A program made the translations under genes and the position numbers. From contig CAWGEA010000004.1 in the NCBI GenBank assembly GCA_963821495.1, positions 152,230 through 216,229 on the forward strand: 64,000 bases of DNA, in the 5' to 3' direction. The notes beneath the pieces are model-generated. The model was not told the DNA's origin. It was given only the letters and a program-made list of their open reading frames with translations, and did no database searches. The DNA is from AC-32 sp963821495 (GTDB taxonomy: Bacteria; Actinomycetota; Thermoleophilia; Gaiellales; Gaiellaceae). Positions 1 to 8,623 of this stretch are shown here, piece after piece (position 1 is the first letter of the stretch; the number at the start of each line of letters is the position of its first letter).

Positions 1-602
1 TACCAGGTGCCGTCCGGCTCGAAGTCCTGGTCGTCCGGAACCGCGGGCGGATGCGTCGCGAGGAACGCGCTCAGGTTCGCGATCATCGTCCACGTGCCGT
101 TCGAGTTGACCCGGAAGACGCCGTTCGGGACGTCAGGCACGCCGTGTGAGCAGCCTGCTCCTGCGAGGAGCCCGTACAGCGTGTGCCCGACGAACGCGAC
201 GCTCGAGACACCGGTCACGAGGCCGCCGAGCGCGGGTGCGGTCTGGCTCGAGGGCAGGCCGCTGACGACCGTGGAGACGGTGCCGCCGGAGCTGACCTTC
301 GAGATCCGCCCGCCGAGCACCGGGTCGTTCGAGCTGCCGAAGTAGGGCGCGGCGGCCCCGTGCGCCTGCGGGCACGGGTCGCTCGCAGAGCTGTGCGAGC
401 CGCCGAGTCCACCCTCGGCGACGTAGAGGTTCCGGCCGGGGCCGAAGGTCAGGCCGCGCGGGTTGTTGAACCCGGACGCGAACAGCGAGACGCCCGGAGG
501 CCCGTGGTGCCCTCGCCCCGGGTTGTGCTTGGCGACGGCGGCGCCGCTGGCGACTGCGCCGAGGGTCAGCGCGACCGACAGGGCGATGGTGATCCGTCTC
601 AT
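1..602 (-). CDS. ScyD/ScyE-like secreted beta-propeller protein (partial, 3' end outside window)
   Basis: The first 200 residues are visible; the frame runs off the left edge without a stop. It starts at ATG 602-600 behind a weak purine-rich stretch. An N-terminal signal peptide (MRRITIALSVALTLGAVASG, cut near AVAKH) is followed by FASGFNNPRGLTFGPGRNLY and later VSGLPSSQ and NGVFRVNSNGTWT. These resemble the NHL-like repeat pattern of ScyD/ScyE family proteins, which are extracytoplasmic proteins of mostly unknown role. The family call rests on motif recall only. The substrate cannot be inferred. Confidence 0.7.
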   Translation of the reverse strand, partial: MRRITIALSVALTLGAVASGAAVAKHNPGRGHHGPPGVSLFASGFNNPRGLTFGPGRNLYVAEGGLGGSHSSASDPCPQAHGAAAPYFGSSNDPVLGGRISKVSSGGTVSTVVSGLPSSQTAPALGGLVTGVSSVAFVGHTLYGLLAGAGCSHGVPDVPNGVFRVNSNGTWTMIANLSAFLATHPPAVPDDQDFEPDGTW

Positions 603-646
603 GCTTCCCCCATCTTTCGACTACGGCGGTGGAGTCTAGACCTCGC

Positions 647-2548
647 TCAGCCGGCTGCCGCGCGAGCGCGCGCGAGCTCGCCCGTCACGAGCGGGTTCTC
701 CGAGTCGAGCTGCACCGCGCGTTTCAGCGGCGGTAGCGCCCGGCCCCAGTCCTCCTGGCCCTCCTCGAAGCGGCCCAGCCAGTACCAGGAACGCCAGTTC
801 AGCGGCTGCAGGCGCACCGCCTCGAGGTAGCGCGCCCGCGCCGCCTGGAAGTCGCCGAGCTGCTCGAGCGCGGCCGCCTGGACGAGCAGGGGATCGAGGG
901 CGAGCGGGTTCAGCGAGCGGGCGTCGCGCGCATCGCGGTAGGCCCGCAACGGCCGCCCGTCCGCGATCGCCGAGCGCGCCGAGTCGGTCGCCCGCTCTGC
1001 GAACCACGGCGTCAGCAGCGAGAGCGCGACGACGACGGCCACGGCCGCCGGAACCGGCGACCAGACGAGACGCGGCTCGTCCCGCACCGCCGGGCCGCCG
1101 AGGAGCGCGCCCACGGAGAGGAGGAGCGGCGCCGTCACCGCGACGAAGTCCCAGTCGAAGTCGACGAGCGAGTGCAGGACGTACGCCGCCGCGAGCACCG
1201 CCAGCGCCACCGCCGCCGGCTCGCGCCCGCGCAGCCGCCGCGCGACTCCCACGCTCGCCGCCGCGATCGATAAGAGCGCGAGGAAGAAGCCGACGAGGCC
1301 GGTCTCCGAGAGGAACTGCAACGGCAGGTTGTGCGGCTCGGTGACGACGATCGTGTTCGTCCGCAGCAGCCGGTGCGTGAGCTCGAAGCTCCCCGCGCCC
1401 GTGCCGCGCCACGGCTGCCCCTCCCAGGCGCGCCAGGCCTCCTTCCACCAGAGCCAACGGCTCGACGAGCTCGCGTTCGCGAGATGCTGCGGCCCGCCCT
1501 GCAGCGACGCGTTCGTCGGCTGCGAGGCGAAGTCCCGGAACCACCCCTGCGGCTTCGTCTCCACCGCGAGCGCGACCAGTCCCACCGCCACGCCCAAGCA
1601 GAGCACGCCCAAAGCGACCCGCCCGACGAGCCGCCGCCGCGCGTCGGTGAGCGGCCGCCGCTCCTCCGCCAGCGAGCCGAGGTACGCGAGCGCGGCCACC
1701 GCCACCGCCGCGAGGCAGAAGACGAGCGCGAACCACGCTCCGTCGTGCGCGCGCAGCGAGTGCTCGGCGCGGTCGGTCGTCAATCCCGGTCGCGTGAACG
1801 CCCATGCCGCCACCCCGAGCCCGGCGCCGCCGCCCAGCAGCAGCGCCGCGGCGCTCTCCACCCGCGGGGAGCCGAGCACGAGCCAGAGCACGATCGCCGC
1901 CCCGGCCGCGAGCACGCCCCCGCGCGAGTAGGTCAGCAGCAGCCCGACGACGAGCGCGTAGATGTAGACCACGCCCGCGGCGCGCAGCCAGTGCCGGTGC
2001 TCGCGCCGCGCCGCCAGCCACACCGCGAGCGGCAGCGCCATCGCGAACAGCAGCCCGAGCGCGTTCCAGTAGCCGATCGGCGAGCTCAGCCGCGCGATCC
2101 GCCCCGACGAGCCAAGCGCGGGAACCGCCTTGCCGAGCAGCGCCCAGCCGAGCGGCAGGGCGAGCGCGCCCGCGAGCACGTACGCCCACTGCCGCACCCA
2201 TGGTCCGAGCCACAGCCCCACCACCGCGAACGCGATGTAGACGAGCCCGCGGTTCAGGTAGGCCCACGAGCGGTCGGGCTGGATCGACCACAGCACCGAG
2301 ATCCCGTTCCACGCGACGAAGGCGACCAGGAACACGAGCGCAACCACCGCCTCGCGCGGCAGCGCAGGCCGCGGAAGCCCGACCAGCGCGCCCGCGACGA
2401 CCGCCGCCGAGAGCACCAGCGCCGCCAGCCCGAGCCAGGCCAGCCGGCCGCCGGAGGACCCTGCCGAGAAGAGCGCGGAGACTGCCACCAGGGTCCCGCC
2501 GGCGCCGAGCAGCAGCCAAGCCGCCCAGCGATCCAGCGCCCTGAGCAT
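647..2548 (-). CDS. O-antigen ligase family membrane protein with C-terminal TPR segment
   Basis: A 633-residue protein with about 12 hydrophobic segments across residues 5-450, then a soluble tail rich in TPR-like helices (ARYLEAVRLQPLNWRSWYWL, near residue 585). The architecture matches Wzy/WaaL-type O-antigen ligase/polymerase family proteins, which polymerise or transfer surface polysaccharide at the outer face of the membrane. The typical periplasmic loop region contains GQPWRGTGAGSFELT and TEPHNLPLQFLSETGLVG, both characteristic of the family. It probably acts on an exopolysaccharide or wall glycan rather than LPS, given an actinobacterial host (inference). No glycosyltransferase cluster is adjacent, so the substrate is unknown. 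Confidence 0.85.
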   Translation of the reverse strand: MLRALDRWAAWLLLGAGGTLVAVSALFSAGSSGGRLAWLGLAALVLSAAVVAGALVGLPRPALPREAVVALVFLVAFVAWNGISVLWSIQPDRSWAYLNRGLVYIAFAVVGLWLGPWVRQWAYVLAGALALPLGWALLGKAVPALGSSGRIARLSSPIGYWNALGLLFAMALPLAVWLAARREHRHWLRAAGVVYIYALVVGLLLTYSRGGVLAAGAAIVLWLVLGSPRVESAAALLLGGGAGLGVAAWAFTRPGLTTDRAEHSLRAHDGAWFALVFCLAAVAVAALAYLGSLAEERRPLTDARRRLVGRVALGVLCLGVAVGLVALAVETKPQGWFRDFASQPTNASLQGGPQHLANASSSSRWLWWKEAWRAWEGQPWRGTGAGSFELTHRLLRTNTIVVTEPHNLPLQFLSETGLVGFFLALLSIAAASVGVARRLRGREPAAVALAVLAAAYVLHSLVDFDWDFVAVTAPLLLSVGALLGGPAVRDEPRLVWSPVPAAVAVVVALSLLTPWFAERATDSARSAIADGRPLRAYRDARDARSLNPLALDPLLVQAAALEQLGDFQAARARYLEAVRLQPLNWRSWYWLGRFEEGQEDWGRALPPLKRAVQLDSENPLVTGELARARAAAG

Positions 2549-2669
2549 CAGCGCAGGAGGCTAACATCAGGGAACGCAGAATTCGTCGTTTACAAATTGC
2601 TTACGGGGGGATCACGACCGCCTCACGCGGAGTCGCGAAACTGCCTGTCGGTACCCCGCCAACTTGAGC

Positions 2670-3215
2670 ATGCGCATTCGTCCAGCCACCACCATCATCG
2701 CCCTCGTCGCCCTGTTCGCAGGGCTGATGGCCGCGGCCGCGTCGCCCGCTGCCGCGGCGACGCCGTGCTGGAAGCGCGTGATCAACCAGTGGCTGAACAA
2801 CCAGCCGATCAACACGCACTACAAGCCGCAGTGCTACCAGCAGGCGCTGAAGCACGTCCCGGAGGATCTTCGCGACTACTCCGACATCACCGACGCGATC
2901 TCGATCGCGCTGCAGGACGCGCTCCGGGGCGACAAGAGCGGCGGCGCGAACGGCGGCGGCACGCAGTCGAGCGGCGGAACCTCCTCGAAGGGAAACGGCA
3001 CGTCGAACGCCGACGGGAAGCCGCGCAGCCTGCAGGGCGTCCCCGACCGGTCGTACTACCGCCGGGCGATCGACAACCTCGGCACGACGAGCGCCGACTC
3101 GCTCCCGATCCCGCTGCTCGTCCTCGCCGGCCTCGGCACCGCGCTGCTGCTGAGCGCCGCCGGGCTCGCCGCGCGCAAGCGCCTCAAGGCGCGTCCCCGC
3201 CCGCCGGCGGCCTAG
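2670..3215 (+). CDS. secreted, membrane-anchored hypothetical protein
   Basis: 181 residues starting at ATG 2670; a TTG two codons upstream is the alternative. A signal peptide with an Ala-rich cleavage region (AAASPAAAA) is followed by a compact segment with two Cys, and then by a low-complexity Gly/Ser/Lys linker at about residues 95-120. A single transmembrane helix near residues 150-170 (PLLVLAGLGTALLLSAAGLA) ends in a basic tail, RKRLKARPRPP. The layout is that of an exported protein tethered to the membrane. I do not recognise the family. It is divergent from the O-antigen ligase gene. Confidence 0.65.
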   Translation: MRIRPATTIIALVALFAGLMAAAASPAAAATPCWKRVINQWLNNQPINTHYKPQCYQQALKHVPEDLRDYSDITDAISIALQDALRGDKSGGANGGGTQSSGGTSSKGNGTSNADGKPRSLQGVPDRSYYRRAIDNLGTTSADSLPIPLLVLAGLGTALLLSAAGLAARKRLKARPRPPAA

Positions 3216-3304
3216 CGAACCTCCTCCAGCGCGGGCCTCGTCGAGCCCTCGACGTCGGTGAAGAGGAAGGTGACGGTTCCGCCGGGGAGCTCGCCCGCAA
3301 TCTT
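3214..3304 (-). pseudogene. decayed N-terminal fragment of a class III adenylate/guanylate cyclase domain
   Basis: On the minus strand this intergenic DNA reads ELPGGTVTFLFTDVEGSTR and then, a few codons later, a TAG stop. GTVTFLFTDVEGST is the signature first strand and first metal-binding Asp of class III nucleotide cyclase domains. No start codon belongs to it: upstream in this direction lies only the end of the Rieske gene. Nothing of the remaining cyclase domain follows. I read it as a remnant of a deleted cyclase gene. Confidence 0.6.
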
Positions 3305-3307
3305 CCG

Positions 3308-5059
3308 TCAGGCCGCGGGTGGAAGCTCCTCGTCCTCGTAGATCCGCTCGCCGCGGTGCAGGCGCCGCGCGATCTCGTAGGTCTGCCGCTGCGAGCGCGC
3401 GGTCGAGGCGTGAGCGGCCAGGTAGCGCGCCGCCGCGAGCAGCGGCAGGCCGGCCTCCTCCGTGCCGTTCAAGAGCTCGTGCTGACTCACCCCGGCCTCG
3501 ACGCACTGGATCGTGTGGAAGTTCCGGTCCTCGCGCAGCAGGCATGCGCCCAGCTCGGCCACCAGCCGCTCGGCCTCGCCGCCCGCCCCGAGGTAGGAGG
3601 CGACGAGCTGCCCGGCCTCGTCGACCTGCTGCTGGCGGTCGAGCAGCTCACGCAGACCTGCGAGCAGGGTCTCCGGCTCTCCGCCCTGCGGTTCCGGCAG
3701 CCGTGTGGCCGGCACGTTCAGGAAGCGGTCGAGGTAGACGCTCATCGCCGCGTCGAGCACACCGCGCACGAGCTCGGGCGAGGCCGAGCGGCGCAGGCCC
3801 TGCTCGACGGCGTTGGCGAAGGTGAAGGTGTGCAGCGCGGTGTCCCAGTCGCCGAACTCGTTGCTCGTCGGAAAGCGCGCGATCCGCGTGGCCGCCGCAA
3901 ACGAGACCGCCGAGGCGAGCTCGACCTCCGTCGCGCCCTCGCGCAGCGCGCCGAGCAGCGCTTCCAGGATCTCGGAAGGGTCGTCCGAAAGCAGCGTCTC
4001 CACGAGCCGGGCGCGGCCGTCCCAGCTGCCGCGCGGCGACGCGAGCGCGCCCGGCAGCCGCTCGAACGTGTCCTCCAGCAGCGCGACCAGGTCGACCGGG
4101 TTGCGCCAGGCGTTGGCCTCCTCCATCCGCTCCGCGAAGGCGAGCTGTGCCGGCAGCGAGGCGAGCACAGCGTCCGCGCGCTCCCAGCCGGCAGTGTCGA
4201 GCGCCTCGAGCGCCTTGTTGACGAAGTCGAGCGTGTGCCCGCCGTCGAGGTAGCGGTGGTCGGTCGCGGCCGCGAAGAGCATGTCCGCGAGCTCGGCCTG
4301 CGAGGCCCCGGAGCGAACCGCCGAGACCAGTGCGCGCTCCGCGCCCTCGGCGTCCCGCACCTCGACGAAGCGGCGGAACCAGCGAGCGAGCCGCGCCGGC
4401 TCGACCTCGGCGCCCGGCAGAGGCTCGAGCGGGAAGCGCGGCTCCTCCCCGGCCGAGTCGGAGGCGACGTCGGCGAGGCCGTGGTAGAGAGCCGCGGCGC
4501 GCTCCTCGGCGTTGAGCCGCGGCACGAGGTTCATCAGGCACGTGAGCGTCGTCAAGCCGCGGAACCAGCCGCCGCCGCGCCGCTCGACGCCGAAGTCGAG
4601 CCCGGCGCGAAAGGCGTCCGCCCCGCTCGGGTCCGCGTCGGCCAGCACGATCGCCGCCTTCGCCACGACCAGCGCGATGTCGCGCTCGAGCCCGACCTGC
4701 AGACGCTTGCGCTGGTGCTCGACCGGGTCGCGCCGCGGCGTCACGTCCACGTAGATCTCGCCGTCCTCGACCTCGACCGGGAAGCGCCGCAGCTCGTCGG
4801 CCCACTGGTCGAAGGTGCCGCCGGTGCAGAGGTCGAAGCGCGCGTGGTGCCAGTGACAGGTGAGGATCCCGTCGGCGACCGAGCCGCGGTGGAGCGGGAA
4901 GCCCATGTGCGGGCAGCGGTTGTCGACGGCGTGCACCTCGCCGCCCTCGGAGAGCAGGCAGATCGTGTGCCCCTCGACGCCGACGACGAGGCGGCCCCTG
5001 GCCTCGAGCTCCTCCAGCGAGGCGGCCCGCTTGCGCCGCGCGGTCTCCACGACTGCCAT
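3308..5059 (-). CDS. Rieske [2Fe-2S] protein with long helical C-terminal region
   Basis: 583 residues. The N-terminal 110 residues form a Rieske ferredoxin domain: C49-x-H51 (CPHMGFPL) and C68-x2-H71 (CHWHHARFD) supply the cluster ligands. The remaining 470 residues are helix-rich, repeat-like and unrelated to a ring-hydroxylase alpha-subunit catalytic domain: I see no mononuclear-iron His/Asp motif of that type. It probably acts as a cytosolic electron-transfer or redox-sensing protein (inference). It is transcribed divergently from soxR across a 40-bp gap that holds a SoxR-type palindrome, so redox-dependent control is likely. ATG 5059 is the only sensible start before the operator. Confidence 0.8.
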   Translation of the reverse strand: MAVVETARRKRAASLEELEARGRLVVGVEGHTICLLSEGGEVHAVDNRCPHMGFPLHRGSVADGILTCHWHHARFDLCTGGTFDQWADELRRFPVEVEDGEIYVDVTPRRDPVEHQRKRLQVGLERDIALVVAKAAIVLADADPSGADAFRAGLDFGVERRGGGWFRGLTTLTCLMNLVPRLNAEERAAALYHGLADVASDSAGEEPRFPLEPLPGAEVEPARLARWFRRFVEVRDAEGAERALVSAVRSGASQAELADMLFAAATDHRYLDGGHTLDFVNKALEALDTAGWERADAVLASLPAQLAFAERMEEANAWRNPVDLVALLEDTFERLPGALASPRGSWDGRARLVETLLSDDPSEILEALLGALREGATEVELASAVSFAAATRIARFPTSNEFGDWDTALHTFTFANAVEQGLRRSASPELVRGVLDAAMSVYLDRFLNVPATRLPEPQGGEPETLLAGLRELLDRQQQVDEAGQLVASYLGAGGEAERLVAELGACLLREDRNFHTIQCVEAGVSQHELLNGTEEAGLPLLAAARYLAAHASTARSQRQTYEIARRLHRGERIYEDEELPPAA

Positions 5060-5076
5060 CGTCCGGGAAGCCTAGA

Positions 5077-5096
5077 ACCTCAACTATGGTTCAAGT
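5077..5096. promoter_or_regulatory. putative SoxR operator between the Rieske gene and soxR
   Basis: An imperfect palindrome, ACCTCAAC-TATG-GTTCAAGT (6 of 8 arm positions symmetric), resembles the SoxR box core (CCTCAA...TTGAGG). It ends three bases before the soxR GTG and 18 bases before the divergent Rieske ATG, so it could control both genes. Confidence 0.5.
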
Positions 5097-5099
5097 CAA

Positions 5100-5549
5100 G
5101 TGGCAGTCGAAGAGCTGACGATCGGCGAGGTCTCGGCCCGCAGCGGGGTCGCCCCCTCGGCCCTGCGCTTCTACGAGCGGCGGGGCCTGATCGGCGCGCT
5201 GCGAACCGACGGCAACCAGCGCCGCTACGAGCGCGCCGTCCTCCGCCGGCTCGCCTTCATCCAGGCCGGCCGCGCGGCCGGGATCTCGCTCGAGCGGATC
5301 GGGGCCGCGCTCGCCACGCTGCCGTGCAACCGCACGCCAGGACGGCGCGACTGGGAGCGGCTCTCCAACCACTGGCGCGACGACCTCGACGCCCGGATCG
5401 TGACCCTCCAGGCCCTGCGCGAGCGCCTGACCACGTGCATCGGCTGCGGCTGCCTCTCGATCGACAAGTGCGAGCTGCTGAACGCCGACGACGAGGCCGC
5501 CGGGCTCGGCGCCGGCGCCCACTACCTCAGAGCCGACCGCGCGTCGTAG
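5100..5549 (+). CDS. soxR: SoxR-type redox-sensing MerR family regulator
   Basis: 149 residues. An N-terminal MerR winged helix (TIGEVSARSGVAPSALRFYE) is followed by a dimerisation helix and then by C113-x2-C116-x-C118-x5-C124 (CIGCGCLSIDKC), the [2Fe-2S] ligand pattern specific to SoxR. Family members activate target promoters when the cluster is oxidised by redox-cycling compounds. The start is GTG 5100; no Shine-Dalgarno precedes it and the operator abuts it, so the message may be leaderless. In actinobacteria SoxR often controls a few oxidoreductase genes; the divergent Rieske gene is the obvious candidate here. Confidence 0.9.
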   Translation: MAVEELTIGEVSARSGVAPSALRFYERRGLIGALRTDGNQRRYERAVLRRLAFIQAGRAAGISLERIGAALATLPCNRTPGRRDWERLSNHWRDDLDARIVTLQALRERLTTCIGCGCLSIDKCELLNADDEAAGLGAGAHYLRADRAS

Positions 5550-5558
5550 GCTTGGCCG

Positions 5559-8500
5559 GTGTCGATCTGCCCGAGTTGCGGCCGGGAGAACCCGGCCGGC
5601 TCTCGCTTCTGCAACGCCTGCGGTTCGCCGCTGCCCGAAGGGGAGGCCCCGGGGCGTGAGTACCGCAAGGTCGTAACCGTCCTCTTCTGTGACGTCGTGG
5701 GCTCGACGGCGATCGGCGAGGCGCTCGACCCCGAGGCGCTGCGGGCGCTGCTCGGCCGCTACTTCGACCAGATGAAGGCGATCGTCGAGCGCCACGGGGG
5801 AACGGTCGAGAAGTTCATCGGCGACGCGGTGATGGCGGTCTTCGGCGTCCCGCAGCTGCACGAGGACGACGCTCTCCGGGCCGTGCGGGCGGCGGTGGAG
5901 ATGCGCGACGCCCTGCCGGAGCTCGGCGTGGAGGCGAGGATCGGCCTCAACACCGGCGAGGTCGTCGTCGGGACTGCCGACCGCCTGGCGACCGGCGACG
6001 CGGTCAACGTCGCCGCCCGGCTCGAGCAGGCGGCCGCCCGGGGCGAGATCCTGCTCGGTCCGGAGACGGCGCAGCTCGTGCGCGACGCCGTCGAGACGGC
6101 GCCCACCGAGCCGCTCGAGCTGAAGGGCAAGAGCGAGCCCCTCGTCGCCCAGCGCCTGCTCGCCCTGCACGAGGAGGCTCCCGCGTTCGAGCGCCGCCTC
6201 GACGCCCCGCTCGTCGGCCGCGAGCGGGAGCTGCGCCGCCTGCGGGAGGCGTTCGCCCAGGCAGCCGACGACCGCTCGTGCCAGCTGTTCACGATCCTGG
6301 GCGTGGCGGGCGTCGGCAAGTCGCGCCTGACGGCCGAGTTCGTGGACACGCTCGAGGACGCGACCGTCGTGCGCGGCCGCTGCCTGCCCTACGGCGAGGG
6401 CATCACCTACTGGCCGGTGATCGAGGTGCTGAAGCAGCTGCCGACCGCGGCCGAGCTCGGCCTCGAGCCGGCGGCCGTCGGGGCGATCGAGCAGCTGCTC
6501 GGCGAGGAACGGGCCCTCGGCTCGAGCGAGGAGATCCCGTGGGCGGTGCGCAAGCTGCTCGAGACCGCGGCCGAGACGTCGCCGGTCGTGGCCGTCTTCG
6601 ACGACATCCACTGGGCGGAGCAGACCTTCCTCGACCTGCTCGAGCACGTGGCCGACCTCTCGCGCGCTGCGCCGCTCCTGATCCTGTGCCTGGCCCGGCC
6701 CGAGCTGCTCGAGCGGCGTTCGGGCTGGGGCGGCGGCAAGCTGAACGCGACCACCCTTCTGCTCGAGCCGCTCTCCTCGACGCAGACGGACGAGTTGCTG
6801 GAGCGGCTGCTCGGAGAGGGGACGCTCGCGCCCGACCTCCGGCAGCGGATCCGGGAAGCGGCCGAGGGGAACCCGCTCTTCGTCGAGGAGATGGTGGCGC
6901 TGGTCGAGGAGTCCGGCGACGGCCAGGTGTCGGTGCCGGGGACGATCCAGGCGCTGCTCGCGGCCAGGCTCGACCAGCTGGAGCCGGCCGAGCGCGGCGT
7001 GCTCGAGCGCGGGGCGATCGAGGGCAGGGTCTTCCACCGGGGTGCCGTGCAGGCGCTCGCGCCCGAGGAGACGCAGGTGCAGAGCTGCCTGAGCGGGCTG
7101 GTGCGCAAGGAGCTCGTCCGCCCCGAGAAGCCGCAGCTCCCTGGCGAAGACGCCTACCGCTTCCGCCACCTGCTGATCCGGGACGCCGCCTACGAGGCGC
7201 TGCCCAAGGCGACGCGCGGCGAGCTGCACGAGCGCTTCGCCGCCTGGCTGGAGGAGCACGGCGCGGAGCTCGTCGAGCTGGACGAGATCGTCGGCTACCA
7301 CCTCGAACAGGCGCACCGCTACGGGGCGGAGCTCGGAAGCGCCGACGAGGAGCTGGGACGGCGCGCTTCTGCACGGCTGACCGCCGCGGGCCGCAGGTCG
7401 CTGAGGGTCGGGGACGCGGCCGGGGCCACGCACCTGCTGCGCCGGGCCGTCTCGCTGGCCGAGCCGAGCGGCCGCGTAGGCGTCGAGCTGCTGCTGGAGC
7501 TGGGCAAGGCCCTGCTCGACCGCGGCGACCTGCGCAACGCCGAGGCCCGCCAGGAGGAAGCGCTGGCCCTCGCCCGCACCCTCGACGACCGCGCGGTCGA
7601 GCTCCGCGCGCTGTGCGAGCTCACCGACCTGCGCACCATCACCAACCCCTCGGTCACGGCCGAGCACGCACTCGAGCTCGGGCGCGAGGCTCTGCGCGAG
7701 CTGGAGCCACTCGGGGACGAGCAGGCGCTGGGCGCCGCCTGGATCCTGATCGCGACGGCCGAGAACCTGCACGGCTCCTGGGCCGGGGTCGAGTCTGCGA
7801 TGGAACACGTCGCCGAGCACGCCCGCCGCTCCGGCGAGCCCAGGCGGGAGACCGAGGCGCAGCTCTACCTGGGCCCGATCATCTTCTACGGGCCGACCCC
7901 GCTCTCGACCGGCCTCCCCCGCGTCGAGGCGATCCTCGAGAGCGTTCACGGCGACAAGTGGCGCGAGGCCTGGCTGTTGCGGCCGGTGGCGGGCTTCTAC
8001 GCGATGCAGGGACGGTTCGACGAGGCGCGAGAGCTCCTCGCCCGCGCCCGCGCGAACCTGGAGGAGCTCGGCCGGCCGCTCGAGGCGAGCACGCTCGCCT
8101 TCTGGACCGGACGGCTCGAGCTGATGGCCGGCAACCCGGCCGTGGCCGAGCGGGATACGCGAGCGGCGTGCGAGAACTTCGAGGCGAGGGGCGAGACGGG
8201 CTGGCTCTCGACGATGGCCGCGATCCTCGCCGAGGCGCTCTACGTGCAGGGCCGCCTCGACGAGGCCGAGGCGGCGGCCCTGGTCGGCAAGGACCGGGCC
8301 ACGAGCGACGACCACGACGCGCAGGCGCTCTGGCGCTGGGTTCAGGCCAAGGTCCTTGCGCGCCGCGGCCAGCTCGACGAGGCGGAGCGCCTCGCCCGGG
8401 AAGCCGTCGAGGTGATCGACCGCACCGACGAGGTGAACAACCAGGCGCAGGTGCGGACCGGGCTCGCGGAGGTGCTCCGGCTCGCACAGCGGCCCGGGGA

Positions 8501-8621
8501 GGCGATCGACGTGCTCGAGCAGGCCGTGAACCTGTACGAGCGGAAGGGCAATCTGGTGATGGCGGAGAAGACGCGCGCGCTGCTCGGCGAGCTCGGCGCA
8601 AGCGCCTCGCCGGAGACCTGA
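5559..8621 (+). CDS. class III nucleotide cyclase / AAA-type ATPase / TPR regulator (paralogue 1)
   Basis: 1020 residues in four parts. A zinc ribbon uses C4, C7, C18 and C21. A class III cyclase domain covers about residues 36-200, with metal Asp45 (LFCDVVGST) and Asp89 (EKFIGDAVMAVFG) and transition-state Asn150/Arg154 (GDAVNVAARLE). The EKFIGD lysine is the type usual for ATP. A STAND/AAA-like ATPase follows, with Walker A GVAGVGKS at 248-255 and Walker B VVAVFDDIHW near 343-352. A TPR-rich C-terminal half completes it. All cyclase catalytic residues appear present, so cAMP synthesis is predicted. It starts at GTG 5559, ten bases after soxR. The trigger sensed by the ATPase/TPR part is unknown. 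Confidence 0.88.
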   Translation: MSICPSCGRENPAGSRFCNACGSPLPEGEAPGREYRKVVTVLFCDVVGSTAIGEALDPEALRALLGRYFDQMKAIVERHGGTVEKFIGDAVMAVFGVPQLHEDDALRAVRAAVEMRDALPELGVEARIGLNTGEVVVGTADRLATGDAVNVAARLEQAAARGEILLGPETAQLVRDAVETAPTEPLELKGKSEPLVAQRLLALHEEAPAFERRLDAPLVGRERELRRLREAFAQAADDRSCQLFTILGVAGVGKSRLTAEFVDTLEDATVVRGRCLPYGEGITYWPVIEVLKQLPTAAELGLEPAAVGAIEQLLGEERALGSSEEIPWAVRKLLETAAETSPVVAVFDDIHWAEQTFLDLLEHVADLSRAAPLLILCLARPELLERRSGWGGGKLNATTLLLEPLSSTQTDELLERLLGEGTLAPDLRQRIREAAEGNPLFVEEMVALVEESGDGQVSVPGTIQALLAARLDQLEPAERGVLERGAIEGRVFHRGAVQALAPEETQVQSCLSGLVRKELVRPEKPQLPGEDAYRFRHLLIRDAAYEALPKATRGELHERFAAWLEEHGAELVELDEIVGYHLEQAHRYGAELGSADEELGRRASARLTAAGRRSLRVGDAAGATHLLRRAVSLAEPSGRVGVELLLELGKALLDRGDLRNAEARQEEALALARTLDDRAVELRALCELTDLRTITNPSVTAEHALELGREALRELEPLGDEQALGAAWILIATAENLHGSWAGVESAMEHVAEHARRSGEPRRETEAQLYLGPIIFYGPTPLSTGLPRVEAILESVHGDKWREAWLLRPVAGFYAMQGRFDEARELLARARANLEELGRPLEASTLAFWTGRLELMAGNPAVAERDTRAACENFEARGETGWLSTMAAILAEALYVQGRLDEAEAAALVGKDRATSDDHDAQALWRWVQAKVLARRGQLDEAERLAREAVEVIDRTDEVNNQAQVRTGLAEVLRLAQRPGEAIDVLEQAVNLYERKGNLVMAEKTRALLGELGASASPET

Positions 8622-8623
8622 TC

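Noticed and set aside
1331..5659. Very long plus-strand open frame antisense to the O-antigen ligase and Rieske genes
   Set aside because: It is Arg/Pro/Ala-rich with no motifs and lies opposite genes with clear families. Long antisense frames are expected at this GC content.
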